Assembly (NCBI GenBank): GCA_905233425.1
Contig: CAJOEC010000035.1
Location: forward strand, 1 to 42,525
DNA length: 42,525 nt
Direction of reading: 5' to 3'
Source of the DNA: an uncultured Prevotella sp.
GTDB taxonomy: Bacteria > Bacteroidota > Bacteroidia > Bacteroidales > Bacteroidaceae
Each line of letters starts with the position of its first letter. The first letter of the stretch is position 1. The position numbers and the translations under genes are program-made. This document shows positions 30,285 through 38,382 of the stretch, piece after piece. The notes under the pieces were generated by a model that saw only the letters and a program-made list of their open reading frames with translations, searched no databases and was not told where the DNA came from.

Positions 30285-32816
30285 ATGAAAGTAATGAAAT
30301 TCGGCGGAACGTCCGTAGGTTCCGTGCCAAGCATCCTGAGCTTGAAGAAAATTGTTGAGGCAGAAGCCGGACGGGGGCCTGTCGTGGTTGTGGTGAGTGC
30401 ACTCGATGGCATCACCGACAAACTTATTGCCATGGCTCACATGGCACAGCAGGGCGACGAGCAGTGGCGCAAGGAGTTCGATGCCATTGTCTACCGTCAC
30501 CACCAGATGATTGACGCAATCATCACCAATGAGACGCGTCGTGCATCGGTGCTGGCAAAGGTGGACGCCCTCTTCGACCAGCTGCAGAGCATCTGCACCG
30601 GCGTGTTCCTCATCCACGACCTTTCACGGAAGACCGAGGATGCTATCGTCTCATACGGCGAGCGTCTGTCGTCGAACATCGTGGCCGCCCTCGTCGACGG
30701 TGGTGTCCGCATGAACAGCCGCGACTTCATCCGCACGGAGAAGAAACAGGGCAAGCACGTGCTCGACGCAGAGCTGACGTATCAGTTAGTGAGGGAGAGC
30801 CTCACCCCCGACCCCTCCCGCGGGGGGGAGGGGAGTATATACCTCAACGGCGGAGAAACAGCGAATAATGTAACCACTCCCCTCCCCCCCGCGGGAGGGG
30901 CCGGGGGTGGGGCTGTCTATGTCGTTCCCGGCTTCATCGCCCGCGACCGCGACAGCCATGAGACCACTAACCTGGGGCGCGGCGGCAGCGACTACACCGC
31001 AGCAATCATCGCCGCAGCACTCGATGCCGATGTGCTCGAGATATGGACCGATGTCGACGGATTCATGACCGCCGACCCGAAGGTCATACAGAGTGCCTAC
31101 ACCATCAACGAGCTGAGCTACGTCGAGGCCATGGAGTTGTGCAACTTCGGCGCGAAGGTGGTCTACCCGCCCACCATCTACCCCGTCTGCATCAAGAACA
31201 TCCCCATCCGTGTGAAGAACACCTTCAACCCCGAACATCCGGGAACGCTCATAAAGGACAAGATCGACGACGACCTGAAGCCCATCAAGGGAATTTCGTC
31301 GATTAAGGGCACCACGCTCATCACCGTAACGGGTCTCTCGATGGTTGGTGTCATCGGCGTGAACCGCCGCATCTTCACCACGCTGGCCGACCGTGGCATC
31401 TCGGTGTTCATGGTGTCGCAGGCCTCGTCGGAGAACTCTACCTCCATCGGTGTGCGCGATGAGGATGCACAGGCTGCCGTCGAGGTGCTCAACAAGGAGT
31501 TTGCCAAGGAAATTGAGACAGGAGCCATGTTCCCCATGCAGGCAGAGAGCGGACTGGCCACCATCGCTATCGTGGGCGAGAACATGAAGCACACGCCGGG
31601 CATAGCCGGAAAGCTCTTCGGAACGCTCGGACGAAGCGGAATCTCGGTCATCGCCTGTGCACAGGGCGCATCGGAGACAAACATCTCCTTCGTCGTCGAC
31701 GGACGCTTCCTGCGCAAGGCACTCAACGTGCTGCACGACTCGTTCTTCCTCTCCGAATACAAGGTGCTCAACCTATTCATCTGCGGCATAGGCACCGTGG
31801 GCGGCATGCTCCTTGAGCAGATTCGCACACAGCAGCAGATTCTGATGCAGAAGAAGCGCCTGAAGCTGAACGTGGTGGGCATCAGCGACGTAGACAACTT
31901 CGTGCTCGACCGCGACGGCATCGACCTCGACAACTACGAGAAGATTCTGCGTGCTGGCTTTGCAGCCAATACTGAGCACATGCGCGACGAAATCATCAAG
32001 ATGAACATCTTCAACAGCGTATTTGTCGACTGCACCGCTTCCCGTCAGATCGCCTCCCTCTACCAGACTTTCCTGGAACATAACATCTCGGTGGTGGCCG
32101 CCAACAAGATTGCCGCTTCCAGCGACTACGACAGCTACATCAAGCTGCGCCAGACGGCCCGCGACCGTGGCGTGTGGTTCCGTTACGAGACCAATGTCGG
32201 CGCCGGACTGCCCATCATCGGAACCATCAACGACCTGTGCAACTCGGGCGACAAGATTCTGAAGATTGAGGCCATTCTTAGTGGTACGCTGAACTTCATC
32301 TTCAACGAGATTGCCGCCGACGTGCCCTTCAGCGAGACCGTGCGCCGTGCCAAGGAGCAGCGTTACAGCGAACCCGACCCACGCATCGACCTCAGCGGCA
32401 CCGACGTCATCCGCAAGTTGGTCATCCTCACCCGCGAGGCCGGCTACAAGGTGGAACAGGACGACGTGGAGAAACACCTCTTCGTGCCCGACGACTATTT
32501 CGAGGGCAGTCTCGACGACTTCTGGCGCCGTCTGCCCGAACTCGACGCCGACTTCGAAGCACGCCGCAAGGTGCTCGAAGCCGAGGGCAAGCGCTGGCGC
32601 TTCGTCGCCACGATGGAGAACGGCAAGACAAGTGTCGCCCTGAAGGAGGTGCCCTCAACGCATCCGTTCTACCCACTCGAAGGCTCGAACAACATCGTGC
32701 TCCTCACCACCGAGCGCTACCGCGAGTACCCCATGCTCATACAGGGCTACGGGGCCGGAGCAGCCGTCACCGCCGCCGGTGTCTTCGCAAATATCATGAG
32801 CATTGCGAATATATAA
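30285..32816 (+). CDS. thrA: Bifunctional aspartokinase - homoserine dehydrogenase, with in-frame palindrome
   Basis: This 843-residue enzyme catalyses the first and third steps of threonine/methionine synthesis from aspartate. The aspartokinase part has KFGGTSVGS (residues 4-12), TNLGRGGSDYTAA and WTDVDGFMTADPKV, ACT regulatory repeats lie at about 340-490, and the NAD(P)-binding motif of homoserine dehydrogenase is GIGTVGG (about 500). Between VRES and VYVVPGF (about residues 172-210) the chain contains a Gly/Pro-rich insert (TPDPSRGGEGS, TPLPPAGGAGGG) encoded exactly by a 117-bp palindromic element. Other members have only a short loop there, as I recall. The insert is in frame and does not touch catalytic motifs. 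The stop codon TAA is provided by the first unit of the 9-bp array that follows. Confidence 0.95.
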   Translation: MKVMKFGGTSVGSVPSILSLKKIVEAEAGRGPVVVVVSALDGITDKLIAMAHMAQQGDEQWRKEFDAIVYRHHQMIDAIITNETRRASVLAKVDALFDQLQSICTGVFLIHDLSRKTEDAIVSYGERLSSNIVAALVDGGVRMNSRDFIRTEKKQGKHVLDAELTYQLVRESLTPDPSRGGEGSIYLNGGETANNVTTPLPPAGGAGGGAVYVVPGFIARDRDSHETTNLGRGGSDYTAAIIAAALDADVLEIWTDVDGFMTADPKVIQSAYTINELSYVEAMELCNFGAKVVYPPTIYPVCIKNIPIRVKNTFNPEHPGTLIKDKIDDDLKPIKGISSIKGTTLITVTGLSMVGVIGVNRRIFTTLADRGISVFMVSQASSENSTSIGVRDEDAQAAVEVLNKEFAKEIETGAMFPMQAESGLATIAIVGENMKHTPGIAGKLFGTLGRSGISVIACAQGASETNISFVVDGRFLRKALNVLHDSFFLSEYKVLNLFICGIGTVGGMLLEQIRTQQQILMQKKRLKLNVVGISDVDNFVLDRDGIDLDNYEKILRAGFAANTEHMRDEIIKMNIFNSVFVDCTASRQIASLYQTFLEHNISVVAANKIAASSDYDSYIKLRQTARDRGVWFRYETNVGAGLPIIGTINDLCNSGDKILKIEAILSGTLNFIFNEIAADVPFSETVRRAKEQRYSEPDPRIDLSGTDVIRKLVILTREAGYKVEQDDVEKHLFVPDDYFEGSLDDFWRRLPELDADFEARRKVLEAEGKRWRFVATMENGKTSVALKEVPSTHPFYPLEGSNNIVLLTTERYREYPMLIQGYGAGAAVTAAGVFANIMSIANI
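30798..30914 (+). repeat. Palindromic element inserted in frame in thrA
   Basis: Two 39-bp arms (30798-30836 and 30876-30914) are inverted copies with two mismatches, separated by a 39-bp spacer. Each arm contains a CCCCTCCC/GGGAGGGG-type inner hairpin and a CCCCCG/GGGGGT-like end. The total of 117 bp equals 39 codons, so the reading frame is preserved. Confidence 0.92.
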
Positions 32817-32866
32817 GCCTTATAAGTCCTATAAGTCTTATAAGCCCTATAAGCCCTATAAGTCCT
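32813..32866 (+). repeat. 9-bp tandem array between thrA and the homoserine-kinase candidate
   Basis: There are six units: ATAAGCCTT, ATAAGTCCT, ATAAGTCTT, ATAAGCCCT (twice) and ATAAGTCCT. The thrA stop codon lies in the first unit; the ATG of the next gene comes 9 bp after the last. The units are the reverse complement of the arrays at 5935 and 36704, and so have the same orientation relative to transcription as the xylE/sigma array. Confidence 0.9.
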
Positions 32867-32874
32867 ATAAAGAA

Positions 32875-34182
32875 ATGAAACACATTATTATTCTTGGCGA
32901 CGGCATGGCCGACAAGCCAGTTGAAAGACTGGGAGGGAAGACGCTGTTGCAATACGCCCATAAGCCGATGATGGACCAGTTGGCCCGCGAGGGACGGACA
33001 GGAAGGCTGGTGACTGTGCCGGAGGGTTTCCCACCAGGCAGCGAGGTGGCCAACACCGCAATCCTTGGCTACAACCTGGAAAAGGTGTATGAAGGCCGCG
33101 GCCCGTTAGAGGCCGCCAGCATCGGCTATGACATGAAGCCTGACGACTTCGCCATACGCTGCAACATCATCACGCTTGAAGACGGAAAGATTGTCACCCA
33201 CAACGGCGGCAATCTGCAGACCGAGGATGCCAGAGTACTCATTGATTTTCTCAACGAGAACTTAGCCAAGCCCATCAACGAGCGCGAGCGGAAACGTTTG
33301 GGCGACAACTGTCCGAAAGACTTTGAGCGCGTGAAATTCATCTGCGGCATACAGTACCGTCACCTCCTCGTCATCCGTGGCGGCTCGAAGCTCATCATCT
33401 GTTCCCCACCCCACGACCACCCCAACGAGGAGTGGCGTCCGCTGTTGGTAGAGCCTGTCCCCTGTTGCGCAGACTGCGGTAGTACCGCAGTAAACCGAAC
33501 AGCCCTCACGCAAAGACAGACCGCCGACCTCATCAACGAGCTGATTCTAAATTCGCAGGAACTCCTCGCCAAACACCCCTACAACCTCGCGAAAGCAGCG
33601 AAAGGCGAGCGCCAGGCCAACAGCATCTGGCCGTGGAGCGGCGGCTACCGCCCATCGATGCAGACGTTGCAGGAGCAGTACCCGCAGATAAAGAGCGGAA
33701 GCGTCATCTCCGCCGTTGACCTTATCCAGGGTATCGGCAAGTATGCCGGACTTGACATCGTGAAGGTGCCCGGAGCCACCGGTCTCGCCGACACCAATTA
33801 CGAGGGCAAGGCACAGGCGGCCATCGATGCCCTAAAAAAACAAGACTTCGTCTTCGTCCATGTTGAGGCCAGCGACGAGGCCGGCCACGACGGCGACTTG
33901 GAACTGAAGCTCAAGACCATCGAATACCTCGACCAGCGGCTAATACGCCCCGTCTACGAGGCCGTGCAAGAGATGGAAGAGCCCGTCTGCATCGCCGTGC
34001 TTCCCGACCATCTGACACCCGTGGAGCAGCGCATCCATGTAGGCGAACCCGTGCCTTTCCTTATCTGGCACCGTGGCATCACTCCCGACGACGTGCAGCA
34101 GTACGACGAGGTGTCGTGCGTTTCAGGTTCCTATGGTTTGTTGCGTCTGCAGGAGTTCATGCAGACACTCATGGCCGTCTGA
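32875..34182 (+). CDS. Cofactor-independent phosphoglycerate-mutase-like protein, proposed homoserine kinase
   Basis: This 435-residue protein starts at ATG 32875 (MKHIIILGDGMADKPVERLGG); an ATG at 32803 would add only residues encoded by the 9-bp repeat. The fold is of the alkaline phosphatase/ApgM type: GDGMAD near the start, PPGSEVANTAILGYN with the catalytic Ser, HVEASDEAGHDGD in the C-terminal half and LPDHLTPV near the end. A bacterial branch of this family is called 'proposed homoserine kinase' because it is found beside threonine genes, and the position right after thrA supports that role here. Threonine synthase does not follow, unlike the order I recall from Bacteroides. Confidence 0.88.
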   Translation: MKHIIILGDGMADKPVERLGGKTLLQYAHKPMMDQLAREGRTGRLVTVPEGFPPGSEVANTAILGYNLEKVYEGRGPLEAASIGYDMKPDDFAIRCNIITLEDGKIVTHNGGNLQTEDARVLIDFLNENLAKPINERERKRLGDNCPKDFERVKFICGIQYRHLLVIRGGSKLIICSPPHDHPNEEWRPLLVEPVPCCADCGSTAVNRTALTQRQTADLINELILNSQELLAKHPYNLAKAAKGERQANSIWPWSGGYRPSMQTLQEQYPQIKSGSVISAVDLIQGIGKYAGLDIVKVPGATGLADTNYEGKAQAAIDALKKQDFVFVHVEASDEAGHDGDLELKLKTIEYLDQRLIRPVYEAVQEMEEPVCIAVLPDHLTPVEQRIHVGEPVPFLIWHRGITPDDVQQYDEVSCVSGSYGLLRLQEFMQTLMAV

Positions 34183-34236
34183 GGAGTGAGGAGTGATAGC
34201 ATTATTCGAAGGAACAACTTCTCGCAGGATACGAAA

Positions 34237-34263
34237 TAGGGGTAGGCTCTGTGCCTACCCCTA
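34237..34263. terminator. Palindrome between convergent genes
   Basis: TAGGGGTAGGC (34237-34247) pairs perfectly with GCCTACCCCTA (34253-34263). It lies between two convergent genes and could end transcription from either side, though T-runs are weak. The GTAGGGG-type arm resembles the larger element at 2798. Confidence 0.65.
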
Positions 34264-34286
34264 TTCATTTATTCTTTCTTGTTCTT

Positions 34287-36119
34287 TTATTCTTTTCCAG
34301 CCATGATGTTTATGATTGTTGCAATGTCTGCAACGTCTACGATGCCGTCATTGTTCACATCGCCTCTAATGTTGGTGGGCTGGGGTGTCTCACCAGGTTC
34401 ACCAATCTTCACCTGTGCTGCGTTGACTATGATGCCATTGGCGTTGTTAATAAGCAGGGCTATTGCCGTGAGCTTTGATTTGTCCTGAATGAGGCTGAAT
34501 TGGTTGAGGTCGCCTGTATAGCTGAAATTCTGCACTTCGCCGGCACTGAACTGGCTTTTTACAGAGCCACTGACACCCGACAAGATGCTCCATGCCGCCA
34601 CGGCCACATGGTCGAACTCAAGACCACTCACCGAGCTTGGGGAATCATACCAGAACGACATATAACTTTCGCCACTACCTCCACTGAGGTAATTGGCCTG
34701 TGACCACCCAGAGCTCTCGCCTTTAAGCCCATCCTCCACGAGGACGAAAGCAATGCCGTATTCACCATCGTCTTCATTATAGACGAACTTGGTCTTTGTG
34801 TCGAACTTCACCTTTGTCTTGTCTTCATCGACCCATGATGCGGTAAGGCTAACGCTACCTACGGTGGATCTGTTGAGAGCTCTGCTCAGACTATTTGTTA
34901 TACTGGGCGAAGGATAGATGCTGCCGCCCTCTCTGTTGATTCGTGAGCTGGGGTATCCACTGGCATATTTCGAAATTACCGGACTGTATGCCGACACTTC
35001 CATCACGTCTCCGCTGTGCACAGCTATCAATGCGACCTGGTCGCCAAAGGTTTCATGAGCCTTTTTCATTCCCTCTATTCCGTAGGGGCAATATCCACAC
35101 CACGTGCCGGTGAATTCCTCTACTACGGGCATCACTGCGGGCTTCTCACTAACGGTAATGATCGAACCTGTAGCCTTATTTTGGCTGCAATTGTTGGTTA
35201 CACCATTGACTTTTGTGATTGTTACTTCCTTGTTGTACTTTCTGGCCTGAGCGTCAGATGCGAAACTGATGCTGAGATTGACCTGCCCATTGAATGACAG
35301 CGGACTAATACTAATGGTTCTTTCTTCCGTCGGCGACGAGTTGTTGGTGGTTATGACGTATGAAATGCTCTCAATGGGGTTCTTACCTTTATTGGTGATG
35401 GAAACTGGAAGGCTTACGCTCTCTCCTTTGAGCACAAAACCCTGTCCGAAGTCTTCGGCCATTGCCAAATTGGTGGGATATGTGCCTCCGTCTAAAAGAA
35501 TCTGTAGTGCCAGTTTGTCTTCGTAGGAATAGTCTTTCAGCGTGTTATTAATGCTGTTGCGGTAGAAGAAAGCGTTCGGAGTGGGACCGCTGCAAGCGCC
35601 TATGAAATATGTCCCGGATGATGTCGTGGCAGTATAGCCCACGTAAATGCCGCTGCTTCCTACATTGAATGGAGTGTTGAGCAGAATTTCATTGACTCCA
35701 GATTCCACGTTCGAGACGTTCACGGTCTGGACATAGTCTGCGTCTGAAACATTGTCGGGCCTCGTCCGTGAGATCCATATCTTCAAGTCGGTGACTGCTG
35801 AGACTCCAGAGCCGAACCACATCCTCATGGCTTTGATGGTACTGTTGGCGACCATTTCCGTGCCTCCGGGAATGTAAATATATGCGTCGAAGGTAGCCGC
35901 TTTGCTATAACCATAATTGATGCCGGCGTAGTCGGACTCACTGTAATAGCCCCACCACATCTGCGACTCCGTGGGAGTGATGGTTGATGCCTTGGCGGGC
36001 ATTCTGTTCATATTTGCCGTCTGTACCGGTGGCATATTCGGTTCACGGTCGAAATTCTGAGAATAGGCGCAAACTGCCGTCATTAAGAAGGCAATTACAG
36101 AAAGAAGTGTTTTTTTCAT
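34287..36119 (-). CDS. Secreted Omp28-like thioredoxin-fold protein with a single dockerin-like loop
   Basis: This 610-residue protein has a signal peptide (MKKTLLSVIAFLMTAVCAYS). Residues about 40-320 are beta-rich repeats with Ig-like or adhesin-like character. A thioredoxin-fold segment follows with VVEEFTGTWCGYCPYG (a CxxC near residues 346-349), as in Omp28-related proteins of Bacteroidetes. A further beta domain leads to the C-terminus, which ends with one calcium loop (DVNNDGIVDVADIATIINIM) instead of two. The CxxC suggests disulfide chemistry or simple structural use outside the cytoplasm. The gene lies just downstream of the ECF sigma factor gene, separated by 50 bp, and may be under its control. 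Confidence 0.85.
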   Translation of the reverse strand: MKKTLLSVIAFLMTAVCAYSQNFDREPNMPPVQTANMNRMPAKASTITPTESQMWWGYYSESDYAGINYGYSKAATFDAYIYIPGGTEMVANSTIKAMRMWFGSGVSAVTDLKIWISRTRPDNVSDADYVQTVNVSNVESGVNEILLNTPFNVGSSGIYVGYTATTSSGTYFIGACSGPTPNAFFYRNSINNTLKDYSYEDKLALQILLDGGTYPTNLAMAEDFGQGFVLKGESVSLPVSITNKGKNPIESISYVITTNNSSPTEERTISISPLSFNGQVNLSISFASDAQARKYNKEVTITKVNGVTNNCSQNKATGSIITVSEKPAVMPVVEEFTGTWCGYCPYGIEGMKKAHETFGDQVALIAVHSGDVMEVSAYSPVISKYASGYPSSRINREGGSIYPSPSITNSLSRALNRSTVGSVSLTASWVDEDKTKVKFDTKTKFVYNEDDGEYGIAFVLVEDGLKGESSGWSQANYLSGGSGESYMSFWYDSPSSVSGLEFDHVAVAAWSILSGVSGSVKSQFSAGEVQNFSYTGDLNQFSLIQDKSKLTAIALLINNANGIIVNAAQVKIGEPGETPQPTNIRGDVNNDGIVDVADIATIINIMAGKE

Positions 36120-36169
36120 AATACTACTTTTTAGTTAATAATAAAAGATTTAAGATTAAAAAGAGTTGT

Positions 36170-36694
36170 TTACACAGCCTTTCTCATGTAGCTGCGCAGT
36201 TGTTTGCGCCCCGTCTGAAGCCGGTTCTCAACGGTTTTGTATTTCACGCCAAGTTCTTCGCTTATCTCAGCCACGGCTTTCTCTTCCACGATGTTCATGC
36301 GAAGCACCTGAGCCACGCCGTCGTCCATACGGGCTATGCGATGCTCTAACAGCTCGTTTATCTGTGCCGCAGAACAAATTGAGAAAACGTCGGTGGCATG
36401 TTGCTGCTGCGAGGAAAGCTGTTGCTCGTAGTCATGTTGGTACTGTCGTCTACGCCACAGGTCGTATATAAGATGGCGCATGACATTATGAACAAGTGAC
36501 GGAAGGGTAGAGACGTTGATAGACTTAAGGACAGAGTCATTGCGCTGGCAGTGGAGGAGCAGTTTCAGGAACGTTGTCTGAACGATATCCTCGGCTGTCA
36601 TCACGTCGCCGTGAAGCAGTCGCGTGGCTTGTTCAACCAGCGACTGCCGCTCGGCAGCGTAATATTGAGTCAGAACTGTCCTGCTATCTTCCAT
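36170..36694 (-). CDS. ECF-type RNA polymerase sigma factor
   Basis: This 174-residue protein starts at ATG 36694 (MEDSRTVLTQYYAAERQ). Region 2 is seen in MTAEDIVQTTFLKLLLHC and LVHNVMRHLIYDLWRRR; region 4 in VEEKAVAEISEELGVKYKTVENRL. No FecR anti-sigma gene or TonB-dependent receptor follows, unlike most Bacteroidetes ECF loci. Its leader consists of the 99-bp 9-bp-repeat array, so translation or transcription into this gene passes through the array. The stop of the XylE-like gene lies at the far end of that array. Confidence 0.92.
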   Translation of the reverse strand: MEDSRTVLTQYYAAERQSLVEQATRLLHGDVMTAEDIVQTTFLKLLLHCQRNDSVLKSINVSTLPSLVHNVMRHLIYDLWRRRQYQHDYEQQLSSQQQHATDVFSICSAAQINELLEHRIARMDDGVAQVLRMNIVEEKAVAEISEELGVKYKTVENRLQTGRKQLRSYMRKAV

Positions 36695-36703
36695 GGGGGT
36701 AAT

Positions 36704-36802
36704 GGGACTTATAAGACTTATGGGACTTATGAGACTTATGGAACTTATAAGACCTATGGGGCCTATGGGACTTATGAGACCTATGGGACATATAAGGCCT
36801 AC
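36704..36802 (-). repeat. 9-bp tandem array between the XylE-like gene and the sigma factor gene
   Basis: There are eleven units on the plus strand from GGGACTTAT to AAGGCCTAC, including AAGACTTAT, GAGACTTAT, GGAACTTAT and GGGGCCTAT. On the coding (minus) strand the array starts within the stop codon of the transporter gene (TAGGCCTTATA...) and ends 9 bp before the sigma factor ATG. It is the longest array of this family in the window. Confidence 0.92.
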
Positions 36803-38274
36803 TTTGACAGCCGATCCTTCCACATCTTGGTCATGTCCTCGAGAGTCTTGCCCTTGGTTTCGGGAACGAGCTTCCAGACGAAGAGGGCGGCGAGGAGGCA
36901 GATGATGCCGTAGAGTCCGTATGTGAACCAGTGGCCGAAGTCGTCGCCCTCGGAGAGGTGCATGTTGAACATGGGCACGAAGGTCGAGGAGACGATGAAG
37001 TTGAATATCCACTGGAAGGCCACGGCAATGGCAACGGCACCGCCGCGAATGGTGTTGGGGAATATCTCAGCTATGAGCACCCACGTGATGGGACCCCACG
37101 AGAACATGAACGAGGCGGAGTAGATGAGCAGCGAGGCGGCGGTAACGAGCGCCATGCTTTCGTTGCCGAAGGTGATGGCTACGCCGAAGGCACCCAGAGC
37201 CATGCCTAACGAACCGTAGATGAGCAGCGGCTTGCGGCCCCACTTCTCGACGGTGAAGATGGCCACGAGGGTGAAGAGGATGTTGATGACGCCCATGAAG
37301 ACGGTAAGCATCATCGGGTCGTTCATACCCATGTCGCCGAAGATGCGCGGGGCGTAGTAGAGCACAGCATTGATGCCCACTGCCTGCTGGAACACGCTGA
37401 GCATGATTCCCACGAAGATACACATCGCACCGTAGGTCATCAGCTTCTCGGTCTTCACGACCATCGTGTCCTTGATGTCCTGTAGTATCTGTGCGGCCTT
37501 GCTTGTGCCGTTGATCTTTGCAAGAATGCGCTGTGCCACATCGTCACGGCCGATGCTGACAAGATAACGCGGTGTCTCAGGCACGAAGCAGATTAGCAGG
37601 GCGAAGAGTCCTGCGGGCACTGCCTCACTTCCGAACATATAGCGCCAGCCGGTAGTCACCGTCCACTGTGCAGCTGGGGTAATGGCAGCGATGCCCTTGC
37701 CCATTTCCTCCACAAGCGGCTGAATATGGTCGCCGAGAATGAAGAAGTTGACGAAATAGACCACCAACTGACCGAAGATGATGGCGAACTGGTTCCACGA
37801 CACGAGCATGCCTCGGATATTCGAGGGTGCAACCTCACCGATATACATCGGGCAGATAGCAGAGGCCAGTCCCACACCGATGCCGCCAATGACACGATAG
37901 ATGTTGAACATGATGAGCAGCGAGTAGGAAGGCTCACCGTGGGTGAAGAACAGGAACTCAGGCTCCATGCTTCCTAAAGCGGAGATGAAGAAAAGCAGTC
38001 CGGCAACGATGAGCGACCGCTTACGACCAAGGTTAGTGGCCAGGAATCCCGACAGTGCCGAGCCGATGATACAGCCTATGAGGGCACTTGCCGATGTAAA
38101 GCCATGCCAGGCATCAGAATACTCGAAGTCCTTTGACTCCATGAAGAAAGCCTGCAGTCCCTTCTCCGCTCCGGAGATTACTGCCGTGTCGTAGCCGAAG
38201 AGCAGTCCGCCCAGTACGGCCACCATGACGATTGAAATGAGGTAGCTGCGGCTACCCGTCTGTTGTGTGTTCAT
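36799..38274 (-). CDS. xylE: Sugar-proton symporter, MFS sugar porter family (XylE-like)
   Basis: This 491-residue integral membrane protein has about 12 transmembrane helices. The sugar-porter signatures are present: GGLLFGYDTAVISGA in helix 1, NLGRKRSL, PETPRYLVSIGR in the central loop, GVNAVLYYAPRIF in helix 7 and VPETKGKTLED at the C-terminus. Closest by eye to D-xylose:H+ symporters; other pentoses or hexoses are possible. Together with the secreted GH3 upstream and the GH51 at 8.7 kb it would bring in sugars released from arabinoxylan. A TATCTTTG box (minus strand, 38304-38297) is 23 bp before the start. Confidence 0.93.
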   Translation of the reverse strand: MNTQQTGSRSYLISIVMVAVLGGLLFGYDTAVISGAEKGLQAFFMESKDFEYSDAWHGFTSASALIGCIIGSALSGFLATNLGRKRSLIVAGLLFFISALGSMEPEFLFFTHGEPSYSLLIMFNIYRVIGGIGVGLASAICPMYIGEVAPSNIRGMLVSWNQFAIIFGQLVVYFVNFFILGDHIQPLVEEMGKGIAAITPAAQWTVTTGWRYMFGSEAVPAGLFALLICFVPETPRYLVSIGRDDVAQRILAKINGTSKAAQILQDIKDTMVVKTEKLMTYGAMCIFVGIMLSVFQQAVGINAVLYYAPRIFGDMGMNDPMMLTVFMGVINILFTLVAIFTVEKWGRKPLLIYGSLGMALGAFGVAITFGNESMALVTAASLLIYSASFMFSWGPITWVLIAEIFPNTIRGGAVAIAVAFQWIFNFIVSSTFVPMFNMHLSEGDDFGHWFTYGLYGIICLLAALFVWKLVPETKGKTLEDMTKMWKDRLSK

Positions 38275-38382
38275 GATTTTGTTATTGATTTTTCTGCAAA
38301 GATAGCAAATAACTATGTTTCAGAGTTTTTTTTTGCACGCATTTCGCGCGTATGAGACGTTTGTGTATGTAAAATGAAACAA

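Noticed and set aside
32803..32874. Upstream start of the homoserine-kinase candidate (72 bp longer)
   Set aside because: The extra residues are only Tyr-Lys-Ser/Pro repeats from the 9-bp array and overlap the end of thrA; the conserved protein starts at 32875.
36695..37012. N-terminal extension of the sigma factor
   Set aside because: It would read through the 9-bp array and the antisense-free end of the transporter gene; the conserved sigma region begins right after ATG 36694.
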